Positions 9,302 to 18,504 of a stretch of DNA of 64,000 nt are shown here, piece after piece. Each line of letters starts with the position of its first letter. Positions within the stretch are counted from its first letter, which is position 1. The notes beneath the pieces were generated by a model. That model was not told the DNA's origin and made no database searches. It saw only the letters and a list, made by a program, of their open reading frames with translations. The position numbers and the translations under genes are program-made. Origin of the DNA: Ruegeria atlantica. GTDB lineage: Bacteria; Pseudomonadota; Alphaproteobacteria; Rhodobacterales; Rhodobacteraceae. The stretch lies in contig NZ_WQBE01000017.1 of the NCBI RefSeq assembly GCF_013032005.1, positions 1 through 64,000 of the forward strand, read 5' to 3'.

Positions 9302-10621
9302 CTACAGCTTGCCTTCGTCTTCGAAGACTTCCGTCCAATCTTCGATCAGAAGATCTAGCGCTTCTTGAGCTGTGCCTTGGTCGGCAACCACGTAGTCGTG
9401 GATACGCTTCTGCATTGCCAGCAGCAGTTCCGCATAGGCGGGCTCTTGCCAGAAATCCTGAACTCCAGCCATTGCTTCCAGAAAGTCACCGGCAAACGGT
9501 TGGCTGTCTACGAAACCAGGATCTTCCAGAACCGAGTTATGTGCCGAATAGCCTCCAAGTTCCCACCATTTGGCCTGAACTTCCGGCTGTGCAAACCACT
9601 TAATGTACTCAAGTGCGGCGTCCTGTTTGTCAGAGTAGCTGACGACAGAAATACCTTGTCCGCCGAGTGTCGAGCCTGGCTGATTTTGTGGTGGGTTCAC
9701 GAAGAAGTCGATCTTGTCACCACCTGTATTGGGATCGGCATATAGACCAGGGAAGAACGCAAACCAGTTCATAGCCATAGCGACCTGACCGGACTTAAAT
9801 GCATCCAAGCTCTCACCCATGTAGGAGTTGGTATATCCAGGAGGCGTCGCCGTTTTGTAGAATTCTTTATAGAACTCCAGCGCCTCAACCGCTTCCGGTG
9901 AGTTTACTGCGCCTTCCATATCATATGAGCCCGGGGTGTTTTCGTATTTGAAGCCCCAAGGATACAGTGCTCCGGTCACACCCATGGTGATCCCTTCCGA
10001 GCCGCGCTCGGTAAAGATTGCTGCCCCATAGACGGTCTTGCCGTCGATCTCACGACCTTGGAAGAACTGCGCGATCTGCAATAGTTCTTTTTGAGACTCG
10101 GGCTCGCGTAAGTCCTGACCAGTTGCTTCTTTGTATGCGGCTTGAATTTCGGGGTTTTCGAACCAGTCCTTGCGATAGAACCAGCCATTTGCGTCACCCA
10201 TCGCAGGCAGCGCGTAGTAATTTGGTGTACCCTTGGGCCAGGTTGAATAAGCGTAAACTGTGGCAGGTGCGAAGTCGTCCATGCTGATGCCTTCAGCGTC
10301 GAAAAAGTCGTTCAGTTGGACATAATGACCGTTTTCGGCGCCGCCGCCGATCCATTGGCTGTCACCAATCAGCAGGTCGCAGAGCTTACCTCCAGAGTTC
10401 AGTTCATTCAGCATCCGGTCCGCAAAATTTGGCCAGGGAACAAATTCGAAGTTCATCGAGTGGCCGGATTCTGCTTCAAATTCTTTTGATAGCTCAACAA
10501 GCGCGTTGGCCGGGTCCCATGCAGCCCAACAGAGTGTCAGATCTTCAGCATTTGCCTTGGTAGAAAGAGTAGTAGCGGCAAAGACTATTGCGCTGGCTGA
10601 GGCCAGTTTTGTGTAAGTCAT
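9302..10621 (-). CDS. Extracellular solute-binding protein, family 1 (sugar/polyol)
   Basis: Periplasmic receptor that gives the ABC importer its specificity, 439 residues. A Sec signal peptide ends at about ANA|ED (residues 1-25, hydrophobic core ASASAIVFAATTL). The mature part opens with LTLCWAAWDPANALVELS, as in family 1 carbohydrate-binding proteins. I chose the ATG at 10621, behind GGGAGGAATGG, over an ATG 26 codons upstream. It is the first gene of the ten-gene operon. Two LacI-type palindromes lie 66-113 bp upstream. The ligand is not identifiable by eye; a polyol or short sugar is likely from the enzymes encoded downstream. Confidence 0.92.
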   Translation of the reverse strand: MTYTKLASASAIVFAATTLSTKANAEDLTLCWAAWDPANALVELSKEFEAESGHSMNFEFVPWPNFADRMLNELNSGGKLCDLLIGDSQWIGGGAENGHYVQLNDFFDAEGISMDDFAPATVYAYSTWPKGTPNYYALPAMGDANGWFYRKDWFENPEIQAAYKEATGQDLREPESQKELLQIAQFFQGREIDGKTVYGAAIFTERGSEGITMGVTGALYPWGFKYENTPGSYDMEGAVNSPEAVEALEFYKEFYKTATPPGYTNSYMGESLDAFKSGQVAMAMNWFAFFPGLYADPNTGGDKIDFFVNPPQNQPGSTLGGQGISVVSYSDKQDAALEYIKWFAQPEVQAKWWELGGYSAHNSVLEDPGFVDSQPFAGDFLEAMAGVQDFWQEPAYAELLLAMQKRIHDYVVADQGTAQEALDLLIEDWTEVFEDEGKL

Positions 10622-10686
10622 CCATTCCTCCCTTTTTTGCGCCGTCAATCGAGGATGTGCGAATCGCGGCATACATCCAAGGCTAT

Positions 10687-10734
10687 TTGAGGTACGCACC
10701 TCAAGTCCAGATATTTTTGAGGTTCGTACCTCAA
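10687..10734 (-). promoter_or_regulatory. Pair of LacI-type operator palindromes
   Basis: TTGAGGTACGCACCTCAA (10687-10704) and TTGAGGTTCGTACCTCAA (10717-10734) are 18-bp palindromes with one mismatched pair each. Both have the central CG typical of LacI-family operators. Their centres are 30 bp apart, about three helical turns. They precede the first operon, which encodes its own LacI regulator. Confidence 0.75.
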
Positions 10735-11008
10735 GAGACCAGTAGAGATCGCAAATTTTGTTTCTTAGCTATTGATTCCTAGAGAAATTGTTCTTTGAAC
10801 TTGATGCGCATGTATTTTTGGCAGCGAAGTATTGAATGGTCATATCGACTTAAATGGGCGCAGCCGTCATGCGGCCAACAGGTTCAGAGAACCCGCTTCT
10901 GAAGCGTTCAATGATTATTTGGTCGATACCTTTGAGAATTCGAGATAGCGTCAAACAGCGCGGACAACTCGGGACCGTGCATAACTCTTTTTGGTTAGGT
11001 GTTGACGT
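10735..11008. other. Divergent intergenic region, operon 1 / MOSC gene
   Basis: This part of the 387-bp divergent region holds no coding frame I would support. It should contain promoter elements for the minus-strand operon and for the plus-strand MOSC gene. I could not assign clear -35 and -10 boxes. Confidence 0.3.
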
Positions 11009-11788
11009 ATGAGCAATCCCTCCATCGTCCGATTGAACCGCTACCCTATTAAAGGCTTGAGTTCCGAGCCTATGCGAACTGTGACGCTGCGAGCAGGAGA
11101 GGGCATTCCGGGCGATCGCCTGTTCGGATTTGCTCGCTACAACTCCGGTTTCGACATGCAGAACCCAATGCCACTGCCGAAAGATCGTTTTGTCGTTTTG
11201 TTGAACGAGGCTGCACTGGCAGGCATTCAGACCGGTTTTGAAATTGAATCTCAGGCACTTGAGATCAATGCGAACGGAAAGACACGACGCTTTGATATGC
11301 GAGAGTCTGAAGATCGGGAGAAGGCGGCAGAGTTTCTTTCTTCAGAGATCGACCTAAAAGATCCAGAGCTGCCAAAGTTTGTCTCTTCTACTCCTCATAG
11401 GTTTACAGATGTATCTGTCGTATCGCCGCAAATGATGAACGCGATATCCGTTTTGAATCTGGCCTCTGTGAAAAAGTTGGGCGAACAACTGAACGCAGAA
11501 ATTCACCCGGCGCGCTTCCGAGCGAATATTGAGATAGACGGATTACCTTCGTTTGCTGAGCTGGATGCAGTTGGATCAGTTTTAAGATTTGGCCATGTCG
11601 AATTGAAGATACTCTCACGTACGAAAAGGTGTGCAGCAACTGAAGTGAACCCGAAAACGGCCGAGCGCGACTTAAAAGTACCCTACCTTATTCGGAAATT
11701 GATGGGCCATATGGATATGGGCGTCTATGTCGAAGTGGTTAATGGTGGAACGCTAACGGTCGGTCAAACTGGGGAAATATTCGTCTAA
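11009..11788 (+). CDS. MOSC domain-containing protein (YcbX/mARC type)
   Basis: 259-residue cytosolic protein with an N-terminal MOSC beta-barrel (RLNRYPIKGLSSEPM near residue 8) and a C-terminal MOSC domain. The conserved molybdenum-liganding cysteine is in RTKRCAATEVNP (Cys about 209), preceded by HPARFRANI. Such proteins bind the molybdenum cofactor and reduce N-hydroxylated compounds, or support sulfur transfer. It stands alone between two sugar operons, with no link to either. An electron-supplying ferredoxin domain is not fused to it. Confidence 0.88.
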   Translation: MSNPSIVRLNRYPIKGLSSEPMRTVTLRAGEGIPGDRLFGFARYNSGFDMQNPMPLPKDRFVVLLNEAALAGIQTGFEIESQALEINANGKTRRFDMRESEDREKAAEFLSSEIDLKDPELPKFVSSTPHRFTDVSVVSPQMMNAISVLNLASVKKLGEQLNAEIHPARFRANIEIDGLPSFAELDAVGSVLRFGHVELKILSRTKRCAATEVNPKTAERDLKVPYLIRKLMGHMDMGVYVEVVNGGTLTVGQTGEIFV

Positions 11789-11958
11789 ATCTTGCCTCTC
11801 GCCAAAGTGGCTTTTCTAAGAGGTTTGAGCCATGTTCGGGCAGACGATTAAACTCAACTCTTGCTCTGGTTTTCTTTTGGCTATCGGGGGTATCGAAGGA
11901 CGTCGCGTTCGAGCGTTCTGATCCAGAAACGATTGGAAGGCACTCCTTTGACGGAGCC

Positions 11959-11986
11959 TTGACAAGATCTCTGTTTCAAATAATTT
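11959..11986 (+). promoter_or_regulatory. Candidate sigma-70 promoter of xylB-galM
   Basis: A consensus TTGACA (11959-11964) is followed after 16 bp by TAATTT (11981-11986). The predicted start falls on or next to the AT-rich motif at 11994-12004, where a bound repressor would block initiation. Confidence 0.5.
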
Positions 11987-11993
11987 TAGTCAT

Positions 11994-12004
11994 TAAAATA
12001 TTTA
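11994..12004 (+). promoter_or_regulatory. Candidate XylR operator upstream of xylB
   Basis: TAAAATATTTA at 11994-12004, just before xylB, recurs as its reverse complement TAAATATTTTA at 18505-18515 in front of xylF. The two sites flank the two halves of the xylose locus, so the ROK repressor encoded at 17226 is the natural candidate to bind them. Confidence 0.45.
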
Positions 12005-12019
12005 GACAGGTGGTGCTCA

Positions 12020-13477
12020 ATGTATCTGGGCTTAGATTTGGGAACGTCAGGTCTCCGCGGGATTCTGGTAGATGACTCAGGACACGTTGTCGGTGATGCC
12101 GAAGTCAGCATTTCCACCTCGACGCCCAAGCCTGGTTGGTCTGAGCAGGATCCTTTGGATTGGACCAACGCTTGCGACGAGGTTGTTGGGAAGCTTCGCG
12201 TCGGCAACCAGAAAGCATTCTCAAAATTGCGAGGTATTGGCCTAAGCGGACACATGCACGGCGCTACACTACTGGATTCTGATGGCGAAATATTGAGACC
12301 CTGTATTCTTTGGAACGATACACGGTCAGCTGATGAGGCGAGGATACTGGATCAATCGCCAGAGATGCGCGCAATATCGGGAAACATCGTATTCCCCGGG
12401 TTTACGGCGCCGAAACTCGAGTGGTTGCGCAGCCACGAGCCGGATGTGTTTTCAAAGGTAGACAAGGTACTGCTGCCGAAAGATTATTTGCGGTTTTGGC
12501 TTACTGGCGAATATATCTCGGACATGTCTGACAGCGCAGGAACATCCTGGCTGGACGTTGACACTCGGCAGTGGTCCGAAAGGGCGCTGGCCATAGGTCA
12601 CATGCGTGTCGAGCAGATGCCGCGCTTGGTCGAAGGTAGTGATCCGGGTGGAGAGTTGAAGGTCCGTTTGAGGCAGGAGTGGGGGCTTTCGAATCCGGTT
12701 GTCGTGGCTGGAGGTGCTGGCGACAATGCTGCCGCAGCTTGCGGGATTGGGAGCATCAACGACGGCATCGGTTTTGTCTCACTCGGAACGTCTGGCGTGT
12801 TGCTTGTTGCGCGGGAAGCCTATGCTCCTGATCCGGAAACAGCCGTACACTGTTTTTGTCATGCGGTTCCTGATCGGTGGATACAAATGGGTGTCATGCT
12901 TTCAGCAACGAACAGCATGAACTGGCTTGCTCGCAATCTGGATGAACCCGTGGAAAGACTTGCTGCAGCTATGCCTGAAAAACTGAACGGACCTACAGCG
13001 ACCACCTTCCTGCCATATCTGTCAGGAGAACGGACACCGCATAACAATAGCCATATTCGAGGCGCGTTTTTGGGCGTGGACATCTCGTCGGAACCCGCTG
13101 AGTTGACCCAGTCCGTAATGGAGGGTGTTTCTTTTGGGATGAGAGATTGCCTAGAAGCACTGAAGAGCACAGGAACCCAGCCAAATAGCCTTATTGCAGT
13201 AGGGGGAGGTGCACGATCTCGGTTCTGGCTGGAAACTTTGGCTACCGTTTTGCAAGTTCCGCTGGATTTGCCAAAAGGCAGCGAATTCGGTGCCGCAATG
13301 GGCGCTGCGCGCCTCGCGATATGTGCTGCTAACGATGCGGAACCAGCGCAAGTCATGACGCAGCCGGAAATTCAGGAACGCATCGAACCACACGGCGATC
13401 TGATTGACGCCTACGAAAACGAATACCGGAGATACAAGCAATTCTATCAGGCGCTTGCGCCGCTGGCAGTAAGATGA
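12020..13477 (+). CDS. xylB: Xylulokinase
   Basis: Phosphorylates D-xylulose to xylulose 5-phosphate with ATP. The 485-residue FGGY kinase starts with GLDLGTSGLRG (residues 4-14) and has the substrate loop GLSGHMHGATLLD near 74 and ILWNDTRSADE near 95. The C-terminal FGGY domain shows VGGGARSRFWLE and EFGAAMGAARLA. It is followed by galM with a 4-bp overlap (ATGA). A repressor-like site overlaps its predicted transcription start. A second, separate xylulokinase gene is present at 60721-62157. Confidence 0.93.
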   Translation: MYLGLDLGTSGLRGILVDDSGHVVGDAEVSISTSTPKPGWSEQDPLDWTNACDEVVGKLRVGNQKAFSKLRGIGLSGHMHGATLLDSDGEILRPCILWNDTRSADEARILDQSPEMRAISGNIVFPGFTAPKLEWLRSHEPDVFSKVDKVLLPKDYLRFWLTGEYISDMSDSAGTSWLDVDTRQWSERALAIGHMRVEQMPRLVEGSDPGGELKVRLRQEWGLSNPVVVAGGAGDNAAAACGIGSINDGIGFVSLGTSGVLLVAREAYAPDPETAVHCFCHAVPDRWIQMGVMLSATNSMNWLARNLDEPVERLAAAMPEKLNGPTATTFLPYLSGERTPHNNSHIRGAFLGVDISSEPAELTQSVMEGVSFGMRDCLEALKSTGTQPNSLIAVGGGARSRFWLETLATVLQVPLDLPKGSEFGAAMGAARLAICAANDAEPAQVMTQPEIQERIEPHGDLIDAYENEYRRYKQFYQALAPLAVR

Positions 13478-14421
13478 AACCAGAAACGGGTAAAGCCTCT
13501 GAGATTGAACCTGCTATTATCACGGACGGGGATATGCGTGTTTCGGTCCTGAACTATGGGGCTATCACGCAGGGTTGGTGGTACAAGGACGTCCCTCTCA
13601 TCCTTGGGTTCGAGGACCCAAATGAGTATCTCGCCGATACGCGTTACCTGGGCGCAATTGTTGGGCGCGTAGCCAACCGGATCAGTGGCGCGACGTTTGA
13701 ATTGGATGGTGCCAGTTTTGAACTGAACGCCAATGAGGGCAAAAACACCCTGCATGGCGGCGACGATGGGCTGTCTAAACAGTTCTGGGAATTCGAACAG
13801 ATTGCACAGAATGAGGCCCTGTTGAGTTACGTTTCTCGCGATGGGGAGAGCGGCTTTCCAGGGGAAATCAGGTTCGAGGTCAGGATCTGCCTACAGGGTT
13901 CACGCTTGGTCTATTCAGTAGCTGCACAACCTGACCGGCCGACGCCGATAAGCATTGCGCAACACAACTACTACACTTTGGGTGCCGCAGAAGGCGTAGA
14001 CCAGCATACGCTTAAACTAAATTCAAATCGGTATCTGGACATCGACGATCAGGGTATTCCGTCGGGCAGAGTGCTTGCGACCAACAAAAACGGGTTGGAT
14101 TTTTCAACGCCCAATATGATTGGAAGTGTGCCTGATGGGATTGATCACTATTTCTGCTTTGATCATGATCGCGGCCCAAAGGCTCCAGTGGCGGAACTCA
14201 CTTCACCCTCTGGCACTGCGTTGACAGTCTACTCTGACCAGCCCGGAGCACAGGTTTATTCGGGCTATGAGCTGAAAAAACCGCGGCGCACTTCGCGTGG
14301 TGTGTGTATCGAGCCATCGGGTTATCCCAACGCACCGAATATCTCTTCGTTTCCCTCAATAATCTATACTCCGGAGAACCCGTATCGGCAGGAACTTATT
14401 CTAGAAGTTTCTAAGGAATGA
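13474..14421 (+). CDS. galM: Aldose 1-epimerase
   Basis: Mutarotase that interconverts alpha and beta anomers of aldoses, feeding the anomer used by xylose isomerase. The 315 residues match the family. Motifs are GRVANRISG near residue 68, NTLHGG (substrate His), QHNYYTL (catalytic His) and CIEPSGYPNAPN (catalytic Glu). The start codon overlaps the xylB stop. The peroxidase gene begins 1 nt after its stop, so all three may share a transcript. No signal peptide is seen. Confidence 0.9.
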   Translation: MKPETGKASEIEPAIITDGDMRVSVLNYGAITQGWWYKDVPLILGFEDPNEYLADTRYLGAIVGRVANRISGATFELDGASFELNANEGKNTLHGGDDGLSKQFWEFEQIAQNEALLSYVSRDGESGFPGEIRFEVRICLQGSRLVYSVAAQPDRPTPISIAQHNYYTLGAAEGVDQHTLKLNSNRYLDIDDQGIPSGRVLATNKNGLDFSTPNMIGSVPDGIDHYFCFDHDRGPKAPVAELTSPSGTALTVYSDQPGAQVYSGYELKKPRRTSRGVCIEPSGYPNAPNISSFPSIIYTPENPYRQELILEVSKE

Positions 14422-14422
14422 C

Positions 14423-15724
14423 ATGAGAGCAGTTTCGCTTTTCTTGATTATAGGCTCAACAATATCAATGGTGGACGGTGCGCGTGCCCAATCGCTTGGT
14501 CCTTTGCCAGAGTTCCTCGATCCTGACTTTGGAAGTGCTGAGCTGGGGCGTTTGCTGTTCTATGACCCGATTTTGTCTGGCAACAAGAATATCAGCTGTG
14601 CGACCTGTCATCATCCCAGGCTTGGCACGTCCGACGGTGTTTCCCTTGGTATAGGGGAAGGGGGAATTGGGTTGGGTCCAGAGCGGACATTGGACCCAGA
14701 GAATACCCCGGAACAACGTATTCCTCGAAACTCACCGGGGCTTTGGAACCTTGGAGCCACTGAGTTCACAACTTTTTTTCATGATGGGCGACTAGAGGTA
14801 GACACAACGCAACCTGATGGTATCAGAACCCCGTTGGGTACTCATATGCGGTCTGGTTTCAAGTCCGCGCTGGCCGCACAGGCGATGTTCCCGGTTTTGT
14901 CGCCAGACGAAATGGCGGGTCACTATTCCGAGAATGACGTGAGCAAAGCGGTTCGCCTCGGATTTCTGACACAGCAAGGCGGTGCGTGGGATCTGATTGC
15001 AGAACGTGTTGCGGCCATTCCAGAGTACGAGCAGAGGTTTGAGGACTTAGCGCCGGATGATGAAATTACGTTCACGGCAATTGCCAACGTAATCGCGGAC
15101 TTTATCGCGTTCGAGTGGCGCGCGGATAACAGCCTCTTCGATCGCGCGATGCGAGGTGAGGCTGAATTGCCAGAAGAGGCCGAAGTTGGCATGGGCCTGT
15201 TCTACGGAAAAGCTGGCTGCAGCAACTGCCATTCGGGCTGGTTTCAGACGGATCACAAGTTTCATTCGATGGCACTGCCGCAGATCGGCCCGGGAAAGGC
15301 GGCACGATTTGAAAACCATGTCAGGGACGACGGGCGTCTTCGCGTGACCGGTGATCCCGGCGACGCGTTTGCTTTCCGCACGCCATCTTTGCGTAACGTG
15401 ACTCTGACAGCTCCGTACGGACACAACGGAGCCTACGCTGAACTTGAGGATATAGTACGCCATCATCTGGACCCGGTGGCGTCCTTGCGAAACTACTCGA
15501 TCGAGATGGCCACCTTGCCGGACTTCCCCGGCTCTGACGACCAAAGGGCAATGTCGGATAATCAGCACTTGGGTGCGATTGCCCAAAGCAAAAGCTTGTC
15601 GAAAGTAAGCCTGACGGATCAGGAAATCGACGCTCTTCTCAGATTTCTGGCAAGCCTTGAAGACCCGGCAGAGCGGTTAGGTGTGCCCGACCAAGTTCCA
15701 AGTGGGTTACCGGTTGAAAAGTAA
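14423..15724 (+). CDS. Di-haem cytochrome c peroxidase family protein
   Basis: Periplasmic c-type di-haem protein of the CcpA/MauG family, 433 residues. A short signal peptide (hydrophobic FLIIGSTISM, cleavage near ARA|QS) is followed by two haem sites, CATCH at 59-63 and CSNCH at 266-270. FFHDGRLE is near 118 and a distal motif YGHNGAY follows the second haem. True peroxidases reduce H2O2 with cytochrome c, while MauG relatives oxidise protein side chains. It sits 1 nt behind galM and converges without a gap on an FG-GAP/UnbV gene. Why a di-haem enzyme is joined to xylose genes is unclear. Confidence 0.87.
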   Translation: MRAVSLFLIIGSTISMVDGARAQSLGPLPEFLDPDFGSAELGRLLFYDPILSGNKNISCATCHHPRLGTSDGVSLGIGEGGIGLGPERTLDPENTPEQRIPRNSPGLWNLGATEFTTFFHDGRLEVDTTQPDGIRTPLGTHMRSGFKSALAAQAMFPVLSPDEMAGHYSENDVSKAVRLGFLTQQGGAWDLIAERVAAIPEYEQRFEDLAPDDEITFTAIANVIADFIAFEWRADNSLFDRAMRGEAELPEEAEVGMGLFYGKAGCSNCHSGWFQTDHKFHSMALPQIGPGKAARFENHVRDDGRLRVTGDPGDAFAFRTPSLRNVTLTAPYGHNGAYAELEDIVRHHLDPVASLRNYSIEMATLPDFPGSDDQRAMSDNQHLGAIAQSKSLSKVSLTDQEIDALLRFLASLEDPAERLGVPDQVPSGLPVEK

Positions 15725-17236
15725 TCAGCGGTGAAGACTAATGATTTGGTTGGGCTGATAGTCCAACCACTCGCCTTTCGAACCATCCGGCCAGATCATA
15801 CGAACCTGCACCTGGTCCTCACTCCCGAGCCCAAAATGCTGAAACCCAGCGATGCCACCAGCGTGACCGCCGCCGATTGTTAGCTCGCGGGTCTGAACAC
15901 CCAGCGAGGTTTTGACTTCAACAAATCCACCAATCGCTGCGTGATTGGATTGATCCTGAGTGACATCCAGCAATAGCCAGTTGCCACCTTGAGAAGTGTT
16001 CTGGCTGACTTCTAGCTCAGAACCTCGGTTGACGACCACCAGATCCAGCTTTCCATCGTTGTTCAGGTCAGCAATCGCCGCACCACGAGACTTTGCCATC
16101 GAGGCAGCACCGGCATCTGCTGCAGCTTCAATAAACTGTCCGTCGGAGTTCTGTAGTAGTAGGTTATTGGGGTCGTTCAGAGCTGTATCGGGCATCTGTT
16201 CTACGTTTCCCTTGGCTACGAAAATATCGTCCCGGCCGTCGTTGTTGACGTCGCCAAACTGTGCGTGCCACCCGGTGGATGGCCTTCCGTCTCCGCCGAT
16301 ATGCGGTCTATGAGCGGTCGTACCCTTTTCGTAAGTTGCATCGAGCCAGGTCGGGCCGTTTGTCACTGGGTCAAAAATCTGGAGTTTCTGGTCACCCATC
16401 GAGGTCAGATAAACTTCGGGAAATCCGTCTCCTGTAAGGTCGCGAGAGGCGATCCCCATTCCCCAGATCGAAAATGGAAGCCAGCCTTCGTCTTCCGAGT
16501 ATTGCCGAGGCTCGGGTTCCATCGCCCATAACTGCTCGTGACCGCCGCGAACATAGTAGTGACGGTCGTTGCTGACGCGAAGATCAGCGCGGCCAGTTCG
16601 GGCCCAGTCCGAAAACAAAATAGAAAGTGAGCAGTAGCCGGGTTCAAGATGCAATGGCTCGTGATACAAGTCGCCGTCTGGGCGGTACAAAAGGATTGGC
16701 CCGCAGGATTCAAAAGGACCTTCGGGATCAAATCGATCAACATAAGTGCCAAACGCCAAGGTCGGTAAAGTTTGCCCGCTTTCCCATGTTGCCGAGAAAC
16801 CTGTGGTCCAGTGATCCTCGGACTGAAACCCGAGTTCAGTGAAAGGGCTGAATTGGCAGTCGGTATCGCCCCGAAGAAGCAGGTCTGGGCCAACACGCAA
16901 AATCGCCAAATCCACTATGCCGTCGCTATCAACGTCGAGAGGGTAGGCGCCGGTCACACCGGCCAGCGAAAGATCTTCAGGCGTCTTTGCCTGAAATGCT
17001 ATCTGTTCCTTCGAGGTATTGATGAACAGTTGAGACCGGTTGGAACCGCCAGCCAAAAAGAGTTCTGGCAGCGAGTCCCCATTGCAATCGAAAACGGCCA
17101 CACCACCGCCGACAAAATGCTCCCATCCGCCATCATAGACATGTTTTGGTACATCCACATTTGTAAACTGGGGAATGACAGTGTCCGCATTCGCAACTGT
17201 GCCCAAAGTCGCAAATATCGCAAACTCAAGACGCAT
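15725..17236 (-). CDS. FG-GAP repeat protein with ASPIC/UnbV domain
   Basis: 503-residue exported protein built of beta-propeller FG-GAP/VCBS repeats. It has a signal peptide (MRLEFAIFATLGTVANA, about 1-17). Calcium-type repeat motifs are FDCNGDSLPELFLAGG near 50, DVDSDGIVDLAI near 101, DLTGDGFPEVYL, DVNNDGRDDIFVAKG and DLNNDGKLDLVVVN. The C-terminal ASPIC/UnbV-like region includes LTIGGGHAGGIAGFQHFGLG. It probably binds protein or polysaccharide outside the cytoplasm. Its start overlaps the xylR stop by 11 bp, so it is co-transcribed with the regulator. It ends exactly where the convergent di-haem peroxidase gene ends. Confidence 0.85.
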   Translation of the reverse strand: MRLEFAIFATLGTVANADTVIPQFTNVDVPKHVYDGGWEHFVGGGVAVFDCNGDSLPELFLAGGSNRSQLFINTSKEQIAFQAKTPEDLSLAGVTGAYPLDVDSDGIVDLAILRVGPDLLLRGDTDCQFSPFTELGFQSEDHWTTGFSATWESGQTLPTLAFGTYVDRFDPEGPFESCGPILLYRPDGDLYHEPLHLEPGYCSLSILFSDWARTGRADLRVSNDRHYYVRGGHEQLWAMEPEPRQYSEDEGWLPFSIWGMGIASRDLTGDGFPEVYLTSMGDQKLQIFDPVTNGPTWLDATYEKGTTAHRPHIGGDGRPSTGWHAQFGDVNNDGRDDIFVAKGNVEQMPDTALNDPNNLLLQNSDGQFIEAAADAGAASMAKSRGAAIADLNNDGKLDLVVVNRGSELEVSQNTSQGGNWLLLDVTQDQSNHAAIGGFVEVKTSLGVQTRELTIGGGHAGGIAGFQHFGLGSEDQVQVRMIWPDGSKGEWLDYQPNQIISLHR

Positions 17237-18443
17237 TCGCCGTCAGCTCCTTGACCTTGAGAATTGAGATTTGTTCAATTCCATAGGCCGCCGCCCCCTT
17301 GGCCCACATCATGTCACCCCAGTGATGAACTTTGATCTGGGGCAAAGGTGCATCGACATTCACAACGCCGTTTTGAATGCGGGTCATAACTTCGTTGGAA
17401 CACAAATGCTCAAAGCTCATTTGTGCCCCCGAGACGATAATGCACTCAGGGTCATACAAGTTGATCAGGTTGGAAATCCCGAGGCCAAACATCTGACCTG
17501 CGCGGGCAAGCACTGATGAAGCTCTGTCGTCACCTGAGTTGGCGCGGTCATGTATGTCGGAAACGGTTTCCATGTCGTTGGTATGACCGGTGACTGTCAT
17601 CTCGCGGATCAAAGCATAGTCGCCCACATAGGCTTCTAGACATCCGCGTTGACCGCATTGGCAAAGGGCTCCGTCAAGTTGAACTTTGGTGTGCCCAAAC
17701 TCAGCGCCGCAGCCTCGTTCTCCACGGTATAGTTTGCCATCCAATACGATGCCAAGGCCAACACCGTGTTCGATCGTAACAACGAGGAAGTTCTTTAAAC
17801 CCTTACCCAAGCCAAAAAGCTGTTCGGCCTTGGCGACAAGATTGGCGTCGTTGTCGACGAATGCGGGGCAGGGCAGCTCATTTGAAAGCAAGTGGCTGAA
17901 ATCAATATTTCTCTCAGTAATCGAGGATGACCAGTGGACAAAATTCTTGTTTGCATCGACCAGTCCAGCCACCCCGATAGAAACACCTGCCAAATGAGCG
18001 ACAGTACGATCGATCTGACTGCAAGTTTCTTCAAGAGCTTCGCGGATCGCCGAAACAAATACTTGCGGCGACATTCTGGCGTGATCCAGAGCATATTTAT
18101 GGGATGCGACTTCGTTACCTTCAAAGTCGACCAAGATAACGGAGATTACTTGCCGAGCCACCTTGAGGCCGGCCACAAGGTGCATCTGGCCGTCCAATTG
18201 CAGCAATACTCTGGGTCTGCCTCTCTTCCCCGACTTTGACTGTGCTTGGCTTTCAGTCTCCTTCACCAGCCCGGCCGAGATGAGATCAGCCGTGGCGGCG
18301 GTGACAGTCGCAGGGCTGGTTTGCAAGGCGGATGCAATATCGATCCGCGAGACGGACCCCTTGGCTCTGATATGCTCCAATACCCGTAAGCGGGTCGTAT
18401 TTCTTTGTTCCAAAGAAACCGGAGAGGCTTTGCTTTTCAGCAT
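17226..18443 (-). CDS. xylR: ROK-family transcriptional repressor of xylose genes
   Basis: 405-residue repressor with an N-terminal winged helix-turn-helix (SRIDIASALQTSPATVTAAT, about 32-51) and a C-terminal ROK sugar-kinase-like domain. The ROK zinc site is intact: H251, C261, C263 and C268 in GH..CQCGQRGC. It is divergent from xylFHGA, and the same binding-type motif appears upstream of xylF and of xylB. It should release DNA when D-xylose binds. The downstream FG-GAP gene overlaps its stop. The symbol rests on domain type and position. Confidence 0.88.
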   Translation of the reverse strand: MLKSKASPVSLEQRNTTRLRVLEHIRAKGSVSRIDIASALQTSPATVTAATADLISAGLVKETESQAQSKSGKRGRPRVLLQLDGQMHLVAGLKVARQVISVILVDFEGNEVASHKYALDHARMSPQVFVSAIREALEETCSQIDRTVAHLAGVSIGVAGLVDANKNFVHWSSSITERNIDFSHLLSNELPCPAFVDNDANLVAKAEQLFGLGKGLKNFLVVTIEHGVGLGIVLDGKLYRGERGCGAEFGHTKVQLDGALCQCGQRGCLEAYVGDYALIREMTVTGHTNDMETVSDIHDRANSGDDRASSVLARAGQMFGLGISNLINLYDPECIIVSGAQMSFEHLCSNEVMTRIQNGVVNVDAPLPQIKVHHWGDMMWAKGAAAYGIEQISILKVKELTANAS

Positions 18444-18504
18444 CTTGTCCTCGCGAATCTTGCTGTTGATCCAATCTATTTGAATTTGGGTGCGTCTTGT
18501 AGAG

